Positions 1-5,490 of a DNA stretch of 5,490 bases are shown here, in pieces. A model generated the notes under the pieces. The model ran no database searches. It worked only from the letters and a program-made list of their open reading frames with translations, and had not been told where the DNA came from. The stretch is from CAVPEW01 sp050247895 (GTDB lineage Bacteria; Actinomycetota; Acidimicrobiia; Acidimicrobiales; VFJN01). The stretch covers positions 1-5,490 of the forward strand of contig JBFWTJ010000251.1 in NCBI GenBank assembly GCA_050247895.1. Direction: 5' to 3'. The translations under genes and the position numbers were made by a program. Within the stretch, counting starts at the first letter, position 1; the number at the start of each line of letters is the position of its first letter.

Positions 1-15
1 GTAGCCTCCCGGGCC

Positions 16-633
16 GTGGGCCTGTGGTCGATCGTGGTGGCGGCGGGCTCGGGGAACCGGTTCGGCGCGCCCAAGCAGTACGAGCCGCTCGGTGGGGCCC
101 GGGTCCTGGACTGGGCGCTGCGCCTGCCGGCCGAGCGTTCGGAGGGCGTGGTGCTGGTCGTGGCCGAGGATCGGGCCGACCAGCCCGAGCCGGCCGCGAC
201 CGTCGTGGTGCCCGGCGGCGCGACCCGCTCGGCCTCGGTGCGCCGGGGCCTGGCCGCGGTGCCGCCGTCGGCCGAGGTGGTGCTGGTCCACGACGCGGCC
301 CGGCCGGTGCCGGTCGCCGCGGTGTGGGACCGGGTGGTGGACGCCGTGCGGGCCGGGGCCGACGCCGTGGTGCCGGTGGTGCCGGTGACCGACACGTTGC
401 GCTGGCGCGACGGGGGGACGATCGACCGGCAGCAGGTCGTCGCGGTCCAGACGCCCCAGGGCTTCCGGGCCTCGGCGCTGCGCCGGGCCCACGAGGGCGA
501 GCCCGAGGGGACCGACGATGCCTCGCTGGTGGAGGCGGCCGGTGGCAGGGTGGTGCTCGTGGAGGGCGATCCGACGAACCTCAAGATCACCGCGCCGGTC
601 GACCTGGCGCTGGCCGAGCTGCTGTGCCGGTGA
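16..633 (+). CDS. ispD: 2-C-methyl-D-erythritol 4-phosphate cytidylyltransferase (IspD)
   Basis: IspD joins CTP and MEP to give CDP-methylerythritol, a cytosolic step of the non-mevalonate isoprenoid pathway. The 205-residue product carries the family's motifs in order: nucleotide-binding AAGSGNRFGAPKQ (residues 9-21, with R15 and K20 matching the catalytic Arg and Lys), GGATRSASVRRGL (67-79), VHDAARP (91-97), DTLR (126-129), QTPQGF (145-150), TDDASLVE (166-173) and NLKIT (188-192, K190 being the C-terminal substrate-site Lys). It is somewhat shorter than the usual 220-240 residues, mainly from compact loops. The GTG at 16 leaves eight residues before the first motif, which is enough, but the frame is open to the window edge and no Shine-Dalgarno is visible, so the start could lie upstream. 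A TAG at 2-4 in another frame could end a preceding gene (speculative). The gene overlaps ispF by four bases. Confidence 0.93.
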   Translation: MGLWSIVVAAGSGNRFGAPKQYEPLGGARVLDWALRLPAERSEGVVLVVAEDRADQPEPAATVVVPGGATRSASVRRGLAAVPPSAEVVLVHDAARPVPVAAVWDRVVDAVRAGADAVVPVVPVTDTLRWRDGGTIDRQQVVAVQTPQGFRASALRRAHEGEPEGTDDASLVEAAGGRVVLVEGDPTNLKITAPVDLALAELLCR

Positions 634-1124
634 CCGGCGTGCCCCTGCGGATCGGGCAGGGCTTCGACGTCCACCCCTTCAGCGACGACCCGGCCCGGCC
701 GCTGGTGCTGGGCGGGGTGCGCTTCGGGGGCACGGCCGGCCTGGCCGGCCACAGCGACGCCGACGTGGTGGCCCACGCGGTCACCGACGCCCTGCTCGGT
801 GCGGCGGGCCTGGGCGACATCGGCCAGCGCTTCCCCGACACCGACGCCGCCCACGCCGGAGCCGACAGCATGGGGATGTTGCGCACGGTGGTGGCCGAGG
901 TGCGCGGTGCGGGCTGGTCGGCGGTCAACGTGGACTGCACGGTGGTGGCCGAGGCGCCGAAGATCGCGCCGCGCCGGGCCGAGATCGAGGCCGCCCTGTC
1001 CGCCGCCGTGGGCGCCCCGGTGAGCGTCAAGGGCAAGCGGGCCGAGGGCCTGGGCGCGCTGGGCCGCCGGGAGGGCATCGCCTGCACCGCGGTCGTGCTG
1101 CTGGCCGGGGAGGTGGGCCGGTGA
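630..1124 (+). CDS. ispF: 2-C-methyl-D-erythritol 2,4-cyclodiphosphate synthase (IspF)
   Basis: IspF cyclises CDP-ME 2-phosphate to MEcPP with release of CMP; family members are homotrimers with a metal at each active site. The 164-residue product is of family length. It shows GQGFDVHPF (residues 9-17, metal ligands D13 and H15), GHSDADVVAHAVTDALLGAA (40-59, third ligand H49), GLGDIGQRFPDTD (60-72), VDCTVVAEAPKI, and KGKRAEGLGALGRREGIAC near the C-terminus. In that last motif the Thr-rich stretch before the conserved Glu (E139), as in bacterial VKATTTE versions, is replaced by K136-R137-A138. The start chosen is the GTG at 630, which overlaps the ispD stop as GTGA; a second GTG at 639 would remove three residues. 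There is no Shine-Dalgarno at either, consistent with translational coupling to ispD. Function is confident; the exact start less so. Confidence 0.94.
   Translation: MTGVPLRIGQGFDVHPFSDDPARPLVLGGVRFGGTAGLAGHSDADVVAHAVTDALLGAAGLGDIGQRFPDTDAAHAGADSMGMLRTVVAEVRGAGWSAVNVDCTVVAEAPKIAPRRAEIEAALSAAVGAPVSVKGKRAEGLGALGRREGIACTAVVLLAGEVGR
1107..1114 (+). promoter_or_regulatory. Ribosome binding site of rlmB
   Basis: GGGGAGGT sits inside the last codons of ispF, with its GGAGG core seven bases before the GTG at 1121. It is the only textbook Shine-Dalgarno among the gene junctions here. It decides the rlmB start in favour of 1121 over the downstream GTG at 1241, where the purine run at 1232-1238 lies only two bases away. 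Confidence 0.75.
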
Positions 1125-2029
1125 GCCCGCCCGGACGGGGTCGGCCGGCCGGCGGTCGGGGCCGGGGCGGTGGCCGACCGGCACCGACCCGGCGCACGCC
1201 CACCCCACCCCGGGGCCCCGAGCGCCTCGGCGGGGGAGCGGTGCGGGGCAAGGTCGGCGCGAGCGCCCGGCGCAACGGCGTGGGCGGCGAGCAGGTGGAG
1301 GGGCGCCAGGCCGTCCGCGAGCTGCTGCTGGCCGGCCGCCGGCGGGTCCGGGAGGTGTGGGTGCTGGCCGACGCCGAGCCGTCGCCGGTCCTCGACGACA
1401 TCCTGGAGCTGGCCGGGGCCGAACGGGTCACCGTGCGCGAGGTCGGCCGGGGCCGGTTCTTCGCCGAGGCCCGCTGCGAGGCCCCCCAGGGCGTGCTGGC
1501 CCGGGCCGAGGCCCTGCCCGAGACCGAGCTGGAGGACCTGGCCCGACCCTGGGAGGGCCAGCCCCCGTTCCTGGTCGCCGTGGACGGGGTCACCGACCCG
1601 GGCAACCTGGGCGCGCTGCTCCGCTCGGCCGAGTGCGCCGGGGCCACCGGCGTGGTGCTGCCCCGCCACCGGGCCGTCCACGTGACCCCGACGGTGACCA
1701 AGGCCGCGGTGGGTGCGGTCGAGCACCTGCGCTTCGCCCTCGTCGGGGGCCTCCCCAACGCGCTCGCCCGCCTGCGTGAGCTCGGCTGCTGGATCGTGGG
1801 CCTCGACGCGGCCGGGGAGGTGCCCCTGTGGGATCTCCCGGCGGCCGACGGGCCGCTGGTGGTCGTGCTGGGCGCCGAGGGCGCCGGCCTGTCCCGGCTG
1901 GTCCGCCAGCGCTGCGACGCCCTGGTGTCGATCCCCATGCGCGGCCACCTCGACTCGCTGAACGTGGCCACCGCCGGCGCGCTGGCCTGCTTCGAGGTGG
2001 CCCGCCGCCGGACGGCACCCGGCTCCTGA
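1121..2029 (+). CDS. rlmB: 23S rRNA 2'-O-methyltransferase, RlmB/TrmH (SpoU) family
   Basis: This is a SAM-dependent RNA ribose 2'-O-methyltransferase of the SPOUT class; the E. coli RlmB relative modifies G2251 of 23S rRNA. The 302-residue product has three parts. Residues 1-54 form a Gly/Pro/Arg-rich basic tail, probably disordered, as also found in mycobacterial relatives. A substrate-binding domain opens with VEGRQAVRELLLAG (from residue 59). The C-terminal knotted catalytic domain has motif 1 NLGALLRSAECAGA (from N162, catalytic-type Arg R168), motif 2 VVVLGAEGAGLS (E253) followed by VSIPM, and motif 3 SLNVATAGA (279-287, N281). The GTG at 1121 overlaps the ispF stop as GTGA and has a strong Shine-Dalgarno. 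Exact RNA target is inferred from the family; a tRNA or other rRNA site cannot be excluded. The coding sequence ends in ARRRTAPGS, echoed downstream of the stop. Confidence 0.9.
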   Translation: MSPPGRGRPAGGRGRGGGRPAPTRRTPTPPRGPERLGGGAVRGKVGASARRNGVGGEQVEGRQAVRELLLAGRRRVREVWVLADAEPSPVLDDILELAGAERVTVREVGRGRFFAEARCEAPQGVLARAEALPETELEDLARPWEGQPPFLVAVDGVTDPGNLGALLRSAECAGATGVVLPRHRAVHVTPTVTKAAVGAVEHLRFALVGGLPNALARLRELGCWIVGLDAAGEVPLWDLPAADGPLVVVLGAEGAGLSRLVRQRCDALVSIPMRGHLDSLNVATAGALACFEVARRRTAPGS

Positions 2030-2088
2030 CCTCGCCCGGCTCCTGACCTCGCCCGCCGGCGGACGGCGCCCGGTGCCTGACCGTGCCC
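2000..2088 (+). repeat. Imperfect duplication of the rlmB 3' end (51-base period)
   Basis: Positions 2000-2037 and 2051-2088 match at 32 of 38 bases when offset by 51. The first copy contains the last codons and TGA stop of rlmB. The second lies in the same phase and spells a near-identical tail, ARRRTAPGA followed by TGA (2078-2080). Because 51 is a multiple of three, the frame between the two stops is open, so the two ends look like alternative C-termini 17 codons apart. It probably arose by local tandem duplication and drift. Confidence 0.75.
2018..2051 (+). repeat. Tandem 17-base repeat, two exact copies
   Basis: CCCGGCTCCTGACCTCG occurs exactly at 2018-2034 and again at 2035-2051. A degenerate third copy (13 of 17 bases) lies at 2069-2085. 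Each unit carries a TGA. The unit is one third of the 51-base period, so the larger duplication and this repeat are part of the same slippage-prone tract straddling the rlmB stop. Confidence 0.8.
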
Positions 2089-2137
2089 GTGACGATGCGC
2101 AACGGCAGGGGATCTCGTCGGCCCGACCGCCCCCGCC

Positions 2138-2158
2138 GACCGCGCGAGGCGCGCGGTC
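2138..2158 (+). terminator. Candidate hairpin, possible T-tract-less terminator
   Basis: GACCGCGCG (2138-2146) and CGCGCGGTC (2150-2158) are perfect reverse complements separated by the three-base loop AGG. Nine pairs, eight of them G-C, predict a very stable stem about 110 bases after the rlmB stop. No run of T follows, so it is not a classical intrinsic terminator. Hairpin-only terminators have been proposed in high-GC actinobacteria; an operator or mRNA-stability element is equally possible. Confidence 0.4.
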
Positions 2159-2191
2159 CGGTCTCGGAGGGTGGCATCCGACCGGCGCCCA

Positions 2192-2235
2192 CGACGATGC
2201 GAGGTCTGGTGGCGACCGTGCGAGGTCGTCGACGA
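2192..2235. repeat. Direct repeat at 21-base spacing plus palindrome; possible operator
   Basis: CGACGATGCGAGGTC (2192-2206) and CGACCGTGCGAGGTC (2213-2227) agree at 13 of 15 bases, 21 bases apart, close to two helical turns. The second copy overlaps the perfect palindrome TCGTCGACGA (2226-2235). The block lies 65-108 bases before the GTG of the exported protein gene, a suitable place for regulator binding. No function is demonstrated; in DNA this GC-rich short repeats can be chance. Confidence 0.35.
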
Positions 2236-2299
2236 GACGGCTCCGCATCTCTGCCCCGCAAGGCGTAAGGGCGACCGGGAGTGGCGGGCTCTGCGGGCC

Positions 2300-2392
2300 G
2301 TGCTCTCCCCTCACCGTCATCGCCACCGCCACCTCCTGCCGCTCGTCGCCGCGCTGCTGCTGGCGACGCTGCTCCCGGGCATCGCCGCTGCC
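2300..2392 (+). other. Sec-type signal peptide of the SpvB-like protein
   Basis: Residues 1-31. The n-region is unusually His/Arg alternating (HRHRHRH, residues 5-11). The hydrophobic core runs LLPLVAALLLATLL (12-25), and a PGIAAA stretch ends in an A-x-A site (A29-A30-A31), so cleavage before D32 is likely. There is no twin-arginine motif and no lipobox Cys, so general Sec export and signal peptidase I processing are inferred. Confidence 0.8.
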
Positions 2393-5300
2393 GACCCGGC
2401 CGATCCGGGGGGACCGCCCGACGTGTCCGGCGGCGTCGAGCTCGACGGCTCGGTGGTGCGCAGCGAGGCCCCGCCCGCCCTGCCGCTGACGCTGGAGGCC
2501 GACGAGTCGGCGGTGAGCTGGGATCTCCCCTTCGAGCTGCCGGCCGGCGGGGGCGGCGTCGAGCCGTCGCTCGGCCTCTCCTACTCGTCGGCGGCCGGGC
2601 GCGGCCTGGCCGGCGTGGGGACCTCGGTGTCGGGCCTCTCGGTGGTGGCGCGCTGCCAGTCGACGTTCGGTTCCGATGGCGTGGTCCGGCCGGTTCGCTG
2701 GGACCTCTCCGACCAGCTCTGCCTCGACGGGGACCGGTTGGTGAAGGTCGGCGGCACCCACGGCCGGTCCGGATCGTCGTACCGCCTCCGGGCCGACGAC
2801 GGGCGGATGGTGGAGCTGTCGGGCGACATCAGCTCGCCGAGCTCGGTGTTCCGGGTCTTCAACACCGACGGTTCGGTCTCGACCTACGGGGGCGGGTCGG
2901 CGCGCGAGGGGCGCGTGGACGGCTCGGGCTCGGTGCTGCCGTTGCGCTGGTGGATCGAGTCGTGGACCGACCCGACGGGCAACCGTGTGCGCTACGAGTA
3001 CGAGTCGGGGCCGGCGGAGCCGGGCGAGCTCACGCCGGACTTCCGGCCGGTGCGGGTGTCGTGGGGGGCCAACGACGGGGCCGGGGTCGGCTTCACCCGA
3101 GGGGTCAGCTTCGGTTACGTGCCGAGCGGCCCGGAGCCCTGGGCCCAGGACTACGAGCACGGTGCCCGGTCGGTGCGGACGTCGGTGATCTCCCGCGTCG
3201 AGGTCGTCGCCGACGGCGAGGTCGTGCGCAGCTACCGGGTCGGCTACACCGACGACGAGGACGGTGTGCCCGATCCCGGGCCGGTGCCCCCCAACCAGCC
3301 CCGGCCCCCGATCCTGCCCCAGCCCCGGTGGCTCACCGTGTGCGACCGCGCCGGGGTCTGCGCGCCTCGCACGGACATCGGCTGGTTGCGCTCGCCCAGC
3401 GCGTGGGAGGAACGGGAGGGCGACCTCGGCTTCGAGGGTCAGCAGATCCACCCCTTCGTCCCCCAGGCGCCGCTCGAGCCCGTGGGTGGTTCGCTGGTCG
3501 ACACGTCGGTCTGGGCGGACTTCGACGGCGACGGCGATCCCGACCTGCTCGTGGCCCCCCAGCGGCTGGCCTCGAACGTCGACCCCCAGTGGGAGCTCTA
3601 CGCCATGGACGCCGCGCCGACCACGGTGGTGGGCACGGGGCTGCCCGTGGCGTGGCAGGCCCCTTGGCGGGCCGAGCTCACCGACGACCCGTCGTGGGCG
3701 TGGGAGCCGAGCGTGGCCCGGCCGGCCCAGCCGATCGAGGACGACGGCACACCGGGTGCGGAGCTGCTGGTCGGCCGGGCCGCGGAACGCCTCGGTGGGG
3801 TCTTCGCCTACGCCCCTTGGGGTCTGGGAGGTGAGTCCGACGTCTGGAGCACCCGGCTGGTCTGGGACGACGACGACGGCTGGGTCGAGGAGGGCTGGAA
3901 GGAGGCCAGGTCGTTCGACGGCCACCCGGGGATCCTCTCCGAGCTCGAGGTCGTCGGCGTCGACGGTGGGGTGTGGAGCACCCGGGAGCTCGGCTGGTCG
4001 AGCTCGGACATGGCCGGTCACGGCCTGCTGTGGCACCGCACGGGCGACTTCGACGGGGACGGCCTGACCGACCTCGTGGTGTGCGCCTCGTCGGTCGACA
4101 CCGACGCCTGGTACGAGCAGCACGGCAAGGAGACCGAGTTCGACCGGTTCGGGACCGACCCGTTCCTCGGCGGCCAGCTCCGCCTGGCGCTGGGGTCCCT
4201 CGACGGCCTGTCGTTGGCCGACGGCGGCCGGGCGGTCGGCGGGGGCACCTGCGGGTGGGACGACTGGGTCTACGTGGCCCCCTCGCTGGAGGGGGACGGT
4301 CGCGACCAGCTCCTCCAGCTCGGCGCCCGCGACCGTGCCGGTGCGGCCGTTCCACCCAGCGAGCGGGCCGCCAACTTCACCGCCTGGCGGTTCGCCCCCG
4401 GCGAGCAGGTGCTCGCCTCGTGGGACTCGGGGCTGCCCCGGGAGGCCGACGAGTTCATGCGCTGGACCGGGTCGGCCGGCAACGAGGCCGAGTCGTACAC
4501 GACGGCGGCTGACGGCCACGAGCTCTCGGGCCACGGCCTGCGGTTCCCCGGCATGGGCGAGATCCGCTTCGGCGACGTGAACGGCGACGGCCTGGCCGAC
4601 GCGCTCGGCGTCGAGCTCGGTGCGGGCCAGGATCCCGACCTGGTCTACGAGGATCCCCGCGAGAACGGCTTCGAGGACGAGGATCCGCTGCCCGGCCGGG
4701 TGCGGGTGTGGTGGAACACGGGGACCGGCTTCGTCAGGGGCCCGGGCCTCGACGCCGGGTTCGAGGACACGTGGAGCTGGAGGCTGCAGTTCGGGTCGTC
4801 GTCGATCGCCGACGTCAACGGCGACGGAACCGAGGACCTCGTCTACTCCTACCAGGACCTGACCGACGCCAGCATCGTCCTCCAGGACCTCGGTGCCGGA
4901 GCGGCGACCTGGGTCGTGGTGACCGACGGTGACGACAACGACGGGATCCACACCTGGTTCGGGCGTCCGGGAGGGCTCACGCCGGGACCCTCGCTGGCCT
5001 CCTCGACCGGAACGGTGACCTGGTCCGGTAGCAGCAGCGGCGTCGACCACCGGGTGCTGGCCTTGGACGTCGACCGCAACGGGACGCCCGACGTCGCCCA
5101 GTTCGATCCCCTGGCCTCGCGGTGGACCTTCCTGCAGGCCCGGGCCTCGACGGGCCACCTGGACCAGGACGGTCTGGCCGGCGACCGCGTCTGGTCGCTG
5201 ACCGACGGCAACGGCCGACAGGACCTGGTGACCTGGACGGTCGACCACGTGTCGGCGACGACGACCCAGGCCACGCCGGCCTACCCGTTGGCGGCGCGCC

Positions 5301-5490
5301 CCTCGACCGCGGTCGTCCCCGCGGCGCTGCACGCCGACTCGGGGCTCGACCACGATGGGGGCCGCGTGCCCGTGTCGACCAGGATCCGGGCGTGGGACCG
5401 GACGTACGACCGCCGGCGCGGCGCCGGGCTGGGCCCGCGCGTGGCCGAGGCGGTGACGACCGAGGGCACGGGCTCGGGCCGTGTCGAGAC
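2300..5490 (+). CDS. Exported SpvB/TcB-type protein with FG-GAP propeller, C-terminus beyond window
   Basis: An uninterrupted frame of 1063 codons that runs off the right edge. In order: a Sec signal peptide (1-31); an SpvB/TcB N-terminal domain (about 45-380) with LPAGGGGVEPSLGLSYSS (80-97), DQLCLDGDRLV (C141), FRVFNTDGSVSTYG (184-197), WTDPTGNRVRYEYE (222-235) and a VCDRAGVC pair (C348, C354); then Asp-rich FG-GAP/VCBS motifs from D407 to about 977; finally DRRRGAGLG (1037-1045), resembling the GRGFLGF-type motif seen near the RHS part of such proteins. A Pro-rich insert (324-342) precedes the Cys pair. Known relatives include TcB of insecticidal toxin complexes, the SpvB N-terminus and RHS toxin carriers. 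Export plus this architecture suggests a secreted or surface toxin carrier, but no toxin domain is visible. The GTG at 2300 is chosen because it places a good signal peptide at the N-terminus. No ideal Shine-Dalgarno precedes it; GGGAG at 2277-2281 fits a rare CTG start at 2291 better. Base composition matches its neighbours. Confidence 0.85.
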   Translation, partial: MLSPHRHRHRHLLPLVAALLLATLLPGIAAADPADPGGPPDVSGGVELDGSVVRSEAPPALPLTLEADESAVSWDLPFELPAGGGGVEPSLGLSYSSAAGRGLAGVGTSVSGLSVVARCQSTFGSDGVVRPVRWDLSDQLCLDGDRLVKVGGTHGRSGSSYRLRADDGRMVELSGDISSPSSVFRVFNTDGSVSTYGGGSAREGRVDGSGSVLPLRWWIESWTDPTGNRVRYEYESGPAEPGELTPDFRPVRVSWGANDGAGVGFTRGVSFGYVPSGPEPWAQDYEHGARSVRTSVISRVEVVADGEVVRSYRVGYTDDEDGVPDPGPVPPNQPRPPILPQPRWLTVCDRAGVCAPRTDIGWLRSPSAWEEREGDLGFEGQQIHPFVPQAPLEPVGGSLVDTSVWADFDGDGDPDLLVAPQRLASNVDPQWELYAMDAAPTTVVGTGLPVAWQAPWRAELTDDPSWAWEPSVARPAQPIEDDGTPGAELLVGRAAERLGGVFAYAPWGLGGESDVWSTRLVWDDDDGWVEEGWKEARSFDGHPGILSELEVVGVDGGVWSTRELGWSSSDMAGHGLLWHRTGDFDGDGLTDLVVCASSVDTDAWYEQHGKETEFDRFGTDPFLGGQLRLALGSLDGLSLADGGRAVGGGTCGWDDWVYVAPSLEGDGRDQLLQLGARDRAGAAVPPSERAANFTAWRFAPGEQVLASWDSGLPREADEFMRWTGSAGNEAESYTTAADGHELSGHGLRFPGMGEIRFGDVNGDGLADALGVELGAGQDPDLVYEDPRENGFEDEDPLPGRVRVWWNTGTGFVRGPGLDAGFEDTWSWRLQFGSSSIADVNGDGTEDLVYSYQDLTDASIVLQDLGAGAATWVVVTDGDDNDGIHTWFGRPGGLTPGPSLASSTGTVTWSGSSSGVDHRVLALDVDRNGTPDVAQFDPLASRWTFLQARASTGHLDQDGLAGDRVWSLTDGNGRQDLVTWTVDHVSATTTQATPAYPLAARPSTAVVPAALHADSGLDHDGGRVPVSTRIRAWDRTYDRRRGAGLGPRVAEAVTTEGTGSGRVE
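3518..5230 (+). repeat. FG-GAP/VCBS-type Asp-rich motif series (predicted beta-propeller)
   Basis: Clear copies of a D-x-[DN]-G-D-G-x-x-D-L type loop start at protein residues 407 (DFDGDGDPDLL), 583 (DFDGDGLTDLV), 759 (DVNGDGLADAL) and 838 (DVNGDGTEDLV). A diverged copy starts at 923 (DVDRNGTPDV). Weaker ones occur near 481 (DDGTPGAELL), 664 (EGDGRDQLL) and 969 (DGNGRQDLV). Most intervals are 74-102 residues. In known families such loops bind calcium and sit between blades of seven- or eight-bladed propellers; blade number here is an inference. Confidence 0.7.

Larger units (their letters stand above)
2030..2299. other. Gene-free interval between rlmB and the exported SpvB-like gene
   Basis: About 270 bases with no credible gene. 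It contains the duplicated rlmB tail, a G/C-rich hairpin, and a short direct repeat with an adjoining palindrome. I see no recognisable -35/-10 pair, tRNA, riboswitch, insertion-sequence end or CRISPR repeat. It should hold the end of the ispD-ispF-rlmB transcript and the control region of the next gene, but the placement of both is inferred. Confidence 0.6.

Noticed and set aside
24..629. Extension of the ispF frame upstream through ispD
   Set aside because: The extension reads as Gly/Arg/Ala-rich nonsense and IspF homology begins only after 630. The GTGA overlap gives a proper start.
2051..2062. CCGCCGGCGG palindrome as a terminator stem
   Set aside because: It has no loop-forming centre and no T-tract; short palindromes of C and G are frequent in such GC-rich DNA.
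2171..2173. Upstream in-frame GTG as start of the SpvB-like gene
   Set aside because: It would put 43 mostly charged or Trp/Cys-containing residues before the signal peptide and would translate the repeat block. The GGAGG immediately before it leaves no spacing.
2083..2268. Small 61-codon open frame in the intergenic gap
   Set aside because: The product is Arg-rich with no domain or Shine-Dalgarno, and the frame spans the hairpin and direct repeats. It most likely reflects GC-rich non-coding DNA, though a small protein cannot be fully excluded.
2291..2293. CTG as start of the SpvB-like gene
   Set aside because: GGGAG at 2277-2281 is well spaced from it and the signal peptide would survive, but CTG starts are rare; the GTG at 2300 is the more usual choice. 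It remains an open alternative.
2030..2299. Promoter for the exported gene
   Set aside because: No -35/-10 pair with reasonable spacing could be identified. The only A/T-containing candidate, around 2264-2269, has no partner.
2281..3834. Forward open frame of 517 codons in another phase
   Set aside because: It shadows the SpvB-like frame. Its product is low-complexity Arg/Gly/Ala/Pro without motifs, while the overlapping phase shows a signal peptide and conserved SpvB motifs.
587..5353. Very long open frame on the minus strand (about 1588 codons)
   Set aside because: It is antisense to three genes with clear family motifs plus the SpvB-like gene. It crosses their boundaries and is Arg/Pro/Gly/Val-rich with no recognisable domain, as expected from G/C-biased third codon positions.

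Overview
The window is very GC-rich DNA with strong G/C preference at third codon positions, and every gene reads on the + strand. All four chosen starts are GTG and the three visible stops are TGA. Gene content and style suggest a high-GC actinomycete (Actinomycetota). A lineage such as Acidimicrobiia is a reasonable guess, but the sequence does not prove it.

Left part (about 1-2029): a tight housekeeping cluster, ispD-ispF-rlmB. IspD and IspF catalyse two steps of the methylerythritol phosphate (MEP) route to isoprenoid precursors. RlmB is a SPOUT-family RNA 2'-O-methyltransferase. Both junctions are 4-base GTGA overlaps, so the genes are almost certainly co-transcribed and translationally coupled. 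A clear Shine-Dalgarno sequence inside the end of ispF fixes the rlmB start. In mycobacteria the corresponding order is carD-ispD-ispF-cysS-rlmB; here cysS is absent from between ispF and rlmB.

Middle (2030-2299): a gene-free gap of about 270 bases. It holds an imperfect 51-base-period duplication of the rlmB 3' end, a perfect 9-bp G/C-rich hairpin without a T-tract, and a 15-base direct repeat at 21-base spacing that runs into a 10-base palindrome. No convincing promoter boxes are visible.

Right part (2300-5490): one long reading frame that stays open to the window edge (1063 codons visible). It encodes a Sec signal peptide, then an SpvB/TcB-type N-terminal domain, then a series of Asp-rich FG-GAP/VCBS-type motifs that probably form a beta-propeller. 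The last visible residues look like the approach to an RHS/TcB-type shell. This is the most interesting gene here: an exported relative of the TcB/RHS toxin-carrier proteins. Its C-terminal part, where a variable toxin domain and a neighbouring immunity gene would be expected, lies outside the window. It has no obvious functional link to the isoprenoid/rRNA operon.
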